The translations under genes and the position numbers were made by a program. Shown here in pieces: positions 1 to 5,625 of a stretch of 5,625 bases of DNA. The notes under the pieces are model-generated. The model saw nothing but the letters and a program-made list of their open reading frames with translations. It did no database searches and was not told the DNA's origin. The first letter of the stretch is position 1. Each line of letters opens with the position of its first letter. This DNA is from Gemmatimonadota bacterium. GTDB taxonomy: Bacteria; Gemmatimonadota; Gemmatimonadetes; Longimicrobiales; Gaopeijiaceae. Location: contig JAHHMJ010000388.1 in the NCBI GenBank assembly GCA_018678395.1, positions 1 through 5,625 of the forward strand, given 5' to 3'.

Positions 1-1
1 G

Positions 2-118
2 GTCGCGGCCTCACTCGTGCTCTGTGTTCTCGGGCTGCCCGCGGCCCGGGTGGGACTTCGTGTGAATGCGCTGCTGCTCGTGGCGATCCTCGGAGGCTGG
101 GCGGCCGGTTGGTGGTGA
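2..118 (+). CDS. C-terminal end of a membrane protein (partial, 5' end outside window)
   Basis: The frame beginning at base 2 is open for 38 codons and stops at TGA 116-118. The translation is almost entirely hydrophobic: a run rich in Val, Ala, Leu and Cys, a short turn containing two Arg residues and an Asn, then a second run ending in Gly-Trp-Ala-Ala-Gly-Trp-Trp. This looks like two closing transmembrane segments, or one segment and part of another, with a very short tail. Third codon positions are mostly G or C, as in the other genes here, and the other two forward frames give non-hydrophobic or stopped products. The family cannot be recognised from so short a tail. The stop overlaps the candidate starts of the ankyrin gene, which suggests one operon with coupled translation. 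Confidence 0.6.
   Translation, partial: VAASLVLCVLGLPAARVGLRVNALLLVAILGGWAAGWW
92..96 (+). promoter_or_regulatory. Shine-Dalgarno GGAGG for the ankyrin gene
   Basis: GGAGG lies inside the last codons of the upstream membrane protein. It is 12 bases before TTG 109, 15 before GTG 112 and 18 before GTG 115. The spacing is long for all three and least bad for TTG 109, so it favours the upstream start without settling it. Translational coupling through the overlap with TGA 116-118 could make the exact spacing less important. Confidence 0.4.
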
Positions 119-864
119 CGGATCCGCGGGACCGGTACGGGCAGACTCCGCTCATGCGCGCGGCACACGAGGGCCGGGTCGATGACGTCGCGCGCCTGAT
201 CGCCTCGGGCGCCGATCTCGATCACCACGCGAAGTACGGCCTCACGGCCCTCATGCTGGCCGTGGTCGCGGGCCATGACGAGATCGCCGCGCTTCTCCAC
301 GGTGCGGGTGCCGATCTCGCGGTCCGTGGCACCGGCGCCCCGGGCTTCGACGGCAAGACGGCCCTCGATCTCGCGCGCGACCGCGGCGACGCAGAGCTCG
401 TCGCACTCCTGTCCTCGCCGCCACCGCACTGGGCGCAGCCGACCGACTGGGAGGCCGCGGGTCGGTGGTTCGGCGCGACGCCGGCGAGGCCCCGGGACAC
501 GCTCGGACGAACGGTGCAGGCGTTTCGGGTCCGACTGCGCGACCACCGCGATCGCCTTCTTCCCGCGGCGGGCCGCGACCTCGAAGTGCATTTCGACGAC
601 TTCGACTTCACGCAGGTGTCGGTGGGCCACGAGGAAGCGCGCCGCCGGGCACTGGAGTGGTCGTACGGTCCCGAGGCGATGGAACTGCGTATCGGGCCCC
701 ACGCCGGCCGCGGGTACGAACGGCAGCCGGACCCACCGGAGGCCGACCCCGATCCGCCGCTCCCCACCGTGGTCACCTGGTGGGTGGGCGAGCGCCACTT
801 CCTGCTCGCATCGGCCACGCTTGCGGTCGCGCAGTTGATCGAGGTCGCGCACTCGGTCGAGTAG
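109..864 (+). CDS. Ankyrin-repeat protein with an unassigned C-terminal domain
   Basis: The product is about 251 residues if TTG 109 is used; GTG 112 or GTG 115 are equally possible and change it by one or two residues. GTG 115 would give the common four-base GTGA overlap with the preceding stop. Residues about 8-40, 41-80 and 81-103 form two full ankyrin repeats and a shorter third, seen as YGQTPLMRAAHEG, YGLTALMLAVVAGH and DGKTALDLARDRGD, each followed by a leucine-rich second helix; the first two also end in GADL. The second repeat has a longer loop (about 72-80). Ankyrin repeats are protein-binding scaffolds, so a partner-binding role is likely. Residues 104-251 match no domain I recognise: an acidic stretch (HFDDFDF, 161-167), a Pro/Asp-rich linker (207-219), then a hydrophobic strand and helix (VVTWWVGERHFLLASA) at the end. 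No signal peptide or membrane segment is seen, so it is probably cytoplasmic. The gene is convergent with the acylase. Confidence 0.85.
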   Translation: MVVTDPRDRYGQTPLMRAAHEGRVDDVARLIASGADLDHHAKYGLTALMLAVVAGHDEIAALLHGAGADLAVRGTGAPGFDGKTALDLARDRGDAELVALLSSPPPHWAQPTDWEAAGRWFGATPARPRDTLGRTVQAFRVRLRDHRDRLLPAAGRDLEVHFDDFDFTQVSVGHEEARRRALEWSYGPEAMELRIGPHAGRGYERQPDPPEADPDPPLPTVVTWWVGERHFLLASATLAVAQLIEVAHSVE

Positions 865-896
865 CCGCGCACGGGTTGCTCGAGCTCCGGGCGCCC
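865..896. other. Convergent intergenic gap with short palindromes
   Basis: Only 32 bases separate the stop of the ankyrin gene (TAG 862-864) from the stop of the opposing acylase (897-899). It holds two perfect 8-base palindromes, GCTCGAGC (878-885) and GGGCGCCC (889-896). Neither is followed by a T-run on either strand, so they are not convincing intrinsic terminators. Termination here may be Rho-dependent, or transcripts may run into each other. Confidence 0.4.
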
Positions 897-3134
897 TCAG
901 CGCACCTCGGTGGCCGTCACCGAATTCGCCTCGACGTCCGCGCGCGTGAACCACGCCGGCTTGAACGACCGTGCCGCGTACAGCCGGGCCTGATCGAAGA
1001 AGTGGGGCGAGGCCGGATCGCCGCTCTGACCATAGTTGAGGACCGATGCCGCGCGGGGCGTGGGCCCGAACTCGATCACCTTCACGAACGAGTTGCCCCC
1101 TGCACCGAGTCGAGGTCCCGGCTGCCCCGCAGGGCCGCCGTAGAACGTGAACGCCGAGCCGAGGCCGCCGGGCGCGCCCCCGACCGCGAGGCTCTCGCGG
1201 CCCGGGTCGAGCCGGACCGGGGCGCCCGGCAGGGGGCGCTGGTGCCGGTTCACCGATCCCCAGGGCACCTCGACGGTGCCCCATTCGTCGACGAGCATTC
1301 CGAGTGCACGATCGAGTGCGGCGATCCACGGCCGTCCGGCGTCGGGGCCGGTCGTGACCGTCGTCTGGGCCGCGGCCCGGAGTTCGGCGGCGAGGACGAG
1401 CCAGGTCGTCTCGACCGACGTGGTGTCGGCCCGTCCGTCCCAGCGGCCCAGGCGCTCGACCGCCGCGGCCAGGTCGGGGTTGGCCGAAGTGACTCCGGCG
1501 CCGGCGTCCCATGCGGCCTGAATGGCCGGCACGATCTCGTCGACGACGCTCAGCCGCGAGTCCCATACCAGCTCGGCGAAACGCTCGAAGGTGACCTCGT
1601 CCAGCGACGACAGCACCCGACGGGAGCTCGCCGCCCGCGCGTTGTCCGTCTCCCTGCCGACCATGTAGGGCGGGAAGTCCGAGCGCGCGATGGTCATTCC
1701 TTCGGTCGCCGTGAACGGCGTCGAGTTGGTGTTCAGGAGCCAGCCCGAGTCGGGATTCCATACCTGGGGGAGCTCGTCGAGCCCGTGGAATCCCTGCCAC
1801 TCCGTCTCCGGATCGGAGCCGTCCAGGATGCCGGCCGGATTGACCCCCGGCCCACGGCGGGGCACGGCAGATCCGTACACGTAGCCGATGTTTCCGTCCG
1901 CATCGGCATACATCACGTTCATGTACGCTACCCGAAGCATGCCGAGCGCATCGCGCCATTCGTCGAGGTTCCGGGCGCGGATCATGGCCTCCCACTGCTC
2001 CAGCCACCGGCCCTCCTCCATGCGGGCGAGGCGGACCGCGAGGGGCCTTCCGTCGTCGCCGAGTCCGACCACCGGCCCGTGGTGGGACCTCCAGAAGCGG
2101 GCCGGGCGGGCCTCGACCCCCGAGCTGGTGCGAATCCGAATCGTGTCGGTCCGTGTGGTCAGCGTGCGGAAGCCGTCGTCGTAGCGGTAGTCGAGCGGCG
2201 CGTCGGGGCGATCGAGGTCGAGAGCCCACAGGTCGCTGTGGTCGGCGTAGTTGTCGGTGTAGGCCCAGCCGAGCCGGTCGTTGTGCCCCATGTAGGGCAG
2301 GGCGAAGCCGAACACCGTCAGGCCGCTGAAGCGCAGTCCCTCACGGCTGTCGACGTGGATCTCGGCGTAGCGCTGCACGCCCACGAACTGCTGGTGCGGG
2401 TTGATGAGCAGCAGCGCGTGTCCCGACGCCGTGCGCGAGGGCGCCACCGCCCACTCGTTCGACCCGTGCGGCCGCAGTCCGAGAGCGCCGAACTGTGCCT
2501 CGTGGTAGCGGGGGTCGCGCGCGGCGGTCCGGGCGGCGGCGGCGTTCTCCTCGCCCAGCGCGCGTGCCCCCGCGATCCCGTCGGCGAGCAGGCGTCGGGA
2601 CCACCCGTCGCGCAGGCCCGCGTAGCCCAGAAACTCGTTCTGGTAGTACTTGAAGCGGATGAGTGCGAGCGGGTACCAGGGCTCGATCGCGGTCAACACG
2701 CCCAGGGATCCGTCGGGCTGTGACGACAGCCAGGTGTTCATGCCCTCGGCGAAGGCGTCGAGCAGTCCCCGGAGCCGTTCGGGAGCGGCCGCGTATTCGG
2801 CCTGCGAGAGTCCGGCGATGTCGAGGGCCCGTGCCATCCAGTCGTCCGCGACACCGGCTTCGCCGAGCAGCTCCGCGGAGCGTCCGAGCGCGTTCATGTA
2901 GTTGCGCTCGATCAGATTCCAATCGTCCTCGGAGAGCGCCCACGCCATCCCATAGAGGGCGTCGGCGTCGGTGTCGGCGAGCACGTGGGGCGCGCCCCAG
3001 GCGTCGCGGTGGATGACGGCGCGAGGTGGTGGCCCCGGCTCGGGTGCCGGCTCGGGGGTGCATCCCGTCCAGGCCAGGATGAACAGGATGACGAAGCCGA
3101 GGCGCCGCGGCGCCGGGAGGGATGATGCGAGCAT
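897..3134 (-). CDS. Penicillin acylase family lipoprotein (Ntn hydrolase, peptidase S45)
   Basis: This 745-residue protein belongs to the family of penicillin G acylase, aculeacin acylase and N-acyl-homoserine lactone acylases, which hydrolyse amide bonds of acylated small molecules outside the cytoplasm. Residues 12-25 form a hydrophobic signal ending in AWTGC, a lipobox-like site (lipid Cys25), followed by a Pro/Glu linker (26-37); Trp at -3 of the lipobox is atypical. The family precursor cuts itself into alpha and beta chains. Here the beta chain should begin at Ser225 in HGSNEWAVAPSRTASG (codon at 2460-2462), with a probable spacer at about 190-224. Expected catalytic positions fit by distance: His247 (beta 23) in INPHQQF, Asn470 (beta 246) in LLNTN as oxyanion residue, Arg494, and the calcium ligands Asp298 and Asp301 in YADHSDLW. 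Length is normal for the family. ATG 3134 is the only start that keeps the signal peptide, because no start codon lies between it and the upstream in-frame stop at 3177-3179. The substrate cannot be told from sequence; beta-lactam, lactone signal, peptide or lipopeptide amides are all possible. Confidence 0.93.
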   Translation of the reverse strand: MLASSLPAPRRLGFVILFILAWTGCTPEPAPEPGPPPRAVIHRDAWGAPHVLADTDADALYGMAWALSEDDWNLIERNYMNALGRSAELLGEAGVADDWMARALDIAGLSQAEYAAAPERLRGLLDAFAEGMNTWLSSQPDGSLGVLTAIEPWYPLALIRFKYYQNEFLGYAGLRDGWSRRLLADGIAGARALGEENAAAARTAARDPRYHEAQFGALGLRPHGSNEWAVAPSRTASGHALLLINPHQQFVGVQRYAEIHVDSREGLRFSGLTVFGFALPYMGHNDRLGWAYTDNYADHSDLWALDLDRPDAPLDYRYDDGFRTLTTRTDTIRIRTSSGVEARPARFWRSHHGPVVGLGDDGRPLAVRLARMEEGRWLEQWEAMIRARNLDEWRDALGMLRVAYMNVMYADADGNIGYVYGSAVPRRGPGVNPAGILDGSDPETEWQGFHGLDELPQVWNPDSGWLLNTNSTPFTATEGMTIARSDFPPYMVGRETDNARAASSRRVLSSLDEVTFERFAELVWDSRLSVVDEIVPAIQAAWDAGAGVTSANPDLAAAVERLGRWDGRADTTSVETTWLVLAAELRAAAQTTVTTGPDAGRPWIAALDRALGMLVDEWGTVEVPWGSVNRHQRPLPGAPVRLDPGRESLAVGGAPGGLGSAFTFYGGPAGQPGPRLGAGGNSFVKVIEFGPTPRAASVLNYGQSGDPASPHFFDQARLYAARSFKPAWFTRADVEANSVTATEVR
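3035..3058. repeat. 12-base tandem repeat coding the Pro-Glu linker
   Basis: Two adjacent 12-base units, CCGGCTCGGGTG and CCGGCTCGGGGG, differ at one position. On the acylase strand they encode the repeated PEPx tetrapeptides directly after the lipidated cysteine. The linker probably acts as a flexible or extended tether between the membrane anchor and the catalytic domain. Short in-frame tandem units like this can change copy number without breaking the gene. Confidence 0.6.
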
Positions 3135-3136
3135 CC

Positions 3137-3150
3137 CGCACGGTGGTGCG
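3137..3150 (-). promoter_or_regulatory. Hairpin just upstream of the acylase start
   Basis: CGCAC (3137-3141) and GTGCG (3146-3150) form a perfect 5-bp stem with a 4-base loop. In the acylase mRNA it ends two bases before the ATG at 3134. The usual Shine-Dalgarno position is filled by this stem, and the closest purine-rich sequence, GGGCGGGA on the - strand (3151-3158), sits just on its far side, 16 bases from the ATG. The stem could modulate initiation, or simply reflect GC richness. Confidence 0.3.
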
Positions 3151-3255
3151 TCCCGCCCGTTCGCGCCACTTCCGCGTCAGCCCGAAACCCGCGCGGCGGG
3201 ACTACCCGTAGGCTCCGGTGTGGTGGTCGCGCGTGCGGCGCGTCCGGGCTCGACC

Positions 3256-3267
3256 AGGGAGGGGAGG
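3256..3267 (+). promoter_or_regulatory. Strong Shine-Dalgarno for the permease gene
   Basis: The purine run AGGGAGGGGAGG ends five bases before ATG 3273. It contains GGGGAGG (3261-3267) at ideal spacing and fixes the start of the permease gene. It contrasts with the acylase on the other side of the gap, which has no comparable site. Confidence 0.85.
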
Positions 3268-3272
3268 CGGCG

Positions 3273-5625
3273 ATGGACGGATTCCTCAAGGACCTTCGGT
3301 ACGCGGGGCGTGGGTTGTTTCGGACACCGGGCGTCACCGTGATCGCGGTGGTGGCACTCGCCCTGGGGATCGGGTTGACCACGGTCATGTTCTCGATCGT
3401 CTACGGCGCGCTCCACCGAGGACTGCCCTTCGACGGTGCCGATCGCATCGTGCATCTGGAGCGGACCAACCCCTCCCAGGACATCGAGTCCATGTCGGTC
3501 CCGATTCACGATTACGTGGATTGGAACGAGCGGCAACGCACGTTCGACGCCCTCGGCGCCTTCTACCAGGGCACGGTGAACATCCGCGGCTCGGAGCGCC
3601 CGGAGCGGTTCGAGGGCGCGTTCATGACCGCGAACACCCTCGAGATCCTGGGAATGCAGCCGCTCTTCGGCCGCTGGTTCACCGAAGAGGAGGCGAGCCC
3701 GGGGGGACCGATGGTCGCCGTGCTCGGCTACGAGGTGTGGCAGGATCGGTACGGCGGGGACCGCGGGGTGCTCGGGCGGACGGTCACGATCAACGGTCGC
3801 GCGGGCGAGATCATCGGGGTCATGCCCGAGGGGTTCGAGTTCCCGGTGCTCGAAGAGGTGTGGGTCCCGCTGCAGCTCGACCCGGTGCAGCTGGAGCGGG
3901 GAGCCGGCATGGGGCTCGCCGTATTCGGACGACTCGCCGAGGGCATCACGGTCGATCAGGCCATGCAGGAGTTCACCGGTATCGCCAACCAGCTCTCGGC
4001 GGAGTTCCCCGACACCAACGAAGGTGTCCTGCCCGTCATCCGCCCCTACACCGAGGAGTTCATCGGCGAGGAAGAACGGGGGATCCTCTACACCATGCTC
4101 GCCACGGTGCTGCTGGTCCTCTTCATCGCCTGCGCGAACGTTGCCAATCTCCTCCTCGCTCGGGCCGCCGTGCGTACACGCGACGTCGCGATTCGCACTT
4201 CATTGGGGGCGAGCCGCTGGCGCGTGGTGATCCAGCTGATGGCCGAAGCGGTCGTGCTCACGGCTGTCGGCGCCGTCCTCGGGACGGTGATCGCATCGAT
4301 CGGGGTGGGGATGTTCGCGCGTGCGATCGAGCCGACCGATCCGCCCTTCTGGATCGACATCCGTCTCGATGGGCCGATCCTCGGCTTCGTGATCCTGGCC
4401 TCGGCCCTGGCGGCCCTCGTCTCCGGTGCGATTCCCGCGATCCGGGCGAGCTCGACCGACATCAACGCGGTGCTCAAGGACGAGAGCCGGGGCTCGTCGA
4501 GTCTGCAGATCGGTCGCCTGAGTCGCTGGCTGGTCGTCGCCGAGGTCGCGATGTCGGTGGCGCTGCTCGTGGCGTCGGGCCTCATGGTCCAGAGCGTGGT
4601 GCGACTCGACAACATGGAGCACGCCTACCCCAGCGAGAACGTCTTCACCGCGCGCATCGGACTCTTCGAGGAGCGCTTCCCGGACGAGGGGAGCCGGGCG
4701 CGTTTCTGGGACCAGGTGCTCGAGCGCGCCCAGGCCCTTCCGGGGGTGCACAGCGCAGCGCTGATGACGACGGCGCCGGGTCTGGGTTCGTGGGGAACGC
4801 GGATCCAGATCGACGGGGAGAACTACGCGGCCGATCGCGACATCCCGTTCGCGCGCTTCGCCATCGTGTCGCCCGAGTTCTTCGAGACCTTCGAGAACGA
4901 CGCCATCCAGGGGCGCGTGTTCACGCGGCTCGACGGATTGGATGCGGCACCCGTGACGGTGGTGAACGAGAGCTTCGTGGAGCGCTTCTTCCCGGATGGT
5001 CAGGCGATCGGACGCCGTGTTCGACAGGGGGGCCTGCAGACGGAATTCGAGTGGCTGGAAATCGTCGGCGTGGTCCCCGACATGGGTCTGACATCGGTGG
5101 GGGATTCCGAGGAGGACAGCCCACCCCACGGCATGTATCTCCCGCTCGGCCAGAGCGATCAGCGCTTCCTCACGCTCGCCGCGACGACGGACGAAGTCGC
5201 GCCGCTGTCGCTGGCGGGCCCGGTGCGCGATCTGGTGGCCGGGGTGGACGCCGATACGCCGATCTACTTCGTCGAGACCCTGGAGACGGCGATCGACCGC
5301 AACATGTGGTTCTACGGCGTGTTCGGAGGACTGTTCGCGGCATTCGGCGCCGCCGCCCTCTTCCTGGCGTCGGTGGGGCTCTACGGTGTGATGTCGTTCT
5401 CCGTCAGCCGGCGGATTCAGGAGATGGGGATTCGCATGGCTCTCGGCGCCGGCGGCCGGGACGTTCTGCGCCTGGTCCTGAGACAGGGCATGGGGCAGAT
5501 CGGAATCGGCATGGTGCTCGGCGCCGGGCTCGCGCTGCTCGTGGCTCGGGGGCTCACCCTCGTCATCTACGACGCACCGCCGTGGGATCCGGCCACGTGG
5601 GCGGTGGTCTTTGCGGTGCTGGGCG
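3273..5625 (+). CDS. ADOP-type ABC transporter permease (MacB/FtsX family), 3' end outside window
   Basis: 784 codons are visible and no stop is reached. The protein is a tandem duplication of the MacB/FtsX permease unit, the layout of ADOP proteins, which are usually a little over 800 residues, so perhaps only a few tens of residues are missing. The N-terminus FLKDLRYAGRGLFRTPG followed by ALALGIG is typical of the family. First half: membrane segment 1 (about 19-43), MacB-like periplasmic core (about 45-265, with GVMPEGFEFP near 182-191), then segments at about 271-296 (FIACANVANLLLARA), 318-347 and 368-392. Second half: segment at about 419-443, second periplasmic core (about 445-675, with NESFVERFFP at 565-574), then segments at about 681-708 and 743-764, the last being cut off. 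The cytoplasmic motifs RDVAIRTSLGAS (303-314) and EMGIRMALGA (717-726) are the usual elements that face an ATPase. No ATPase domain is fused or encoded nearby in the window. The cargo is unknown; relatives are linked to efflux and lipoprotein or peptide export by mechanical coupling across the envelope. The N-terminus lacks the extra PadR-like domain some ADOPs carry. Confidence 0.93.
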   Translation, partial: MDGFLKDLRYAGRGLFRTPGVTVIAVVALALGIGLTTVMFSIVYGALHRGLPFDGADRIVHLERTNPSQDIESMSVPIHDYVDWNERQRTFDALGAFYQGTVNIRGSERPERFEGAFMTANTLEILGMQPLFGRWFTEEEASPGGPMVAVLGYEVWQDRYGGDRGVLGRTVTINGRAGEIIGVMPEGFEFPVLEEVWVPLQLDPVQLERGAGMGLAVFGRLAEGITVDQAMQEFTGIANQLSAEFPDTNEGVLPVIRPYTEEFIGEEERGILYTMLATVLLVLFIACANVANLLLARAAVRTRDVAIRTSLGASRWRVVIQLMAEAVVLTAVGAVLGTVIASIGVGMFARAIEPTDPPFWIDIRLDGPILGFVILASALAALVSGAIPAIRASSTDINAVLKDESRGSSSLQIGRLSRWLVVAEVAMSVALLVASGLMVQSVVRLDNMEHAYPSENVFTARIGLFEERFPDEGSRARFWDQVLERAQALPGVHSAALMTTAPGLGSWGTRIQIDGENYAADRDIPFARFAIVSPEFFETFENDAIQGRVFTRLDGLDAAPVTVVNESFVERFFPDGQAIGRRVRQGGLQTEFEWLEIVGVVPDMGLTSVGDSEEDSPPHGMYLPLGQSDQRFLTLAATTDEVAPLSLAGPVRDLVAGVDADTPIYFVETLETAIDRNMWFYGVFGGLFAAFGAAALFLASVGLYGVMSFSVSRRIQEMGIRMALGAGGRDVLRLVLRQGMGQIGIGMVLGAGLALLVARGLTLVIYDAPPWDPATWAVVFAVLG

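Larger units (their letters stand above)
3135..3272. promoter_or_regulatory. Divergent intergenic region between acylase and permease
   Basis: This 138-base gap separates two genes that point away from each other, so it must carry promoters for both unless transcription enters from outside. I see no convincing -35/-10 pair on either strand. Besides the hairpin next to the acylase start, it contains a second perfect hairpin, CCCGC-GCG-GCGGG (3188-3200), and next to it CTAC-CC-GTAG (3202-3211). The latter sits in the least GC-rich part and extends imperfectly outward (GGGACTAC against GGAGCCTAC), so it is a candidate operator or part of a promoter. Confidence 0.45.

Noticed and set aside
222..872. 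A 216-codon frame on the - strand opposite the ankyrin gene.
   Set aside because: It is Ser/Arg-rich and low in complexity, antisense to well-formed ankyrin repeats. Nothing supports it as a gene.
878..896. A bidirectional terminator between the convergent genes.
   Set aside because: Only separate 8-base palindromes are present, with no loop-forming longer stem and no T-run on either strand.
465..2723. A 752-codon open frame on the + strand, running from inside the ankyrin gene across most of the acylase gene.
   Set aside because: Across the acylase its codons are in exact register with the acylase codons on the other strand. A stop would therefore need a TTA, CTA or TCA codon in the acylase, all rare in GC-rich genes; indeed it ends exactly at a TCA serine codon (2721-2723). 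The translation is Arg/Gly/Pro-rich without domain character, while the acylase has full catalytic motifs.
2341..3141. A 266-codon frame on the - strand overlapping the N-terminal part of the acylase.
   Set aside because: It is a shifted frame of the same strand, strongly Arg-rich and without recognisable domains. The acylase frame carries the signal peptide and the conserved family sequence.
4200..5129. A 309-codon open frame on the - strand inside the permease gene.
   Set aside because: It is also in antisense register with the permease codons and stops at a permease TCA codon (4200-4202). Its product is His/Arg-rich and domain-free, whereas the permease reading is clear.
1..5625. tRNA or rRNA genes, insertion sequences, CRISPR repeats, toxin-antitoxin pairs or phage genes.
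   Set aside because: No sequence of these kinds was seen on either strand. The window is filled by ordinary genes with consistent codon use.

Overview
The window is very GC-rich, with G or C strongly preferred at third codon positions. Its largest recognisable gene is an ADOP-type (acidobacterial duplicated orphan permease) transporter. That combination suggests a soil or marine bacterium of the Gemmatimonadota, Acidobacteriota or a similar lineage. This is inference from gene style, not from a marker gene.

Layout, left to right. (1) Bases 2-118 hold the last 38 codons of a membrane protein on the + strand. (2) An ankyrin-repeat protein of about 250 residues follows on the + strand. Its start overlaps or abuts the stop of the membrane protein, so the two are probably co-transcribed. 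(3) After a 32-base convergent gap, a complete 745-residue lipoprotein of the penicillin acylase (Ntn-hydrolase, peptidase S45) family lies on the - strand, with the nucleophile, oxyanion and calcium-site motifs all visible. (4) A 138-base divergent intergenic region carries small inverted repeats and a strong ribosome binding site on the + strand. (5) A large + strand gene starts at 3273 and runs off the right edge. It encodes a MacB/FtsX-type permease with two tandem halves and no fused ATPase.

All of the sequence is accounted for by these genes and short gaps. No RNA gene, mobile element, CRISPR array or phage feature is seen. The acylase and the permease share a divergent promoter region and both act at the cell envelope, so co-regulation is possible, but the sequence does not prove a shared pathway. 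The membrane protein and ankyrin pair reads as a separate operon tail.

No clearly undescribed system is evident. The points most worth a second look are the unassigned C-terminal domain of the ankyrin protein, the lipid-anchored acylase of unknown substrate next to an orphan permease, and the structure of the intergenic region between them.
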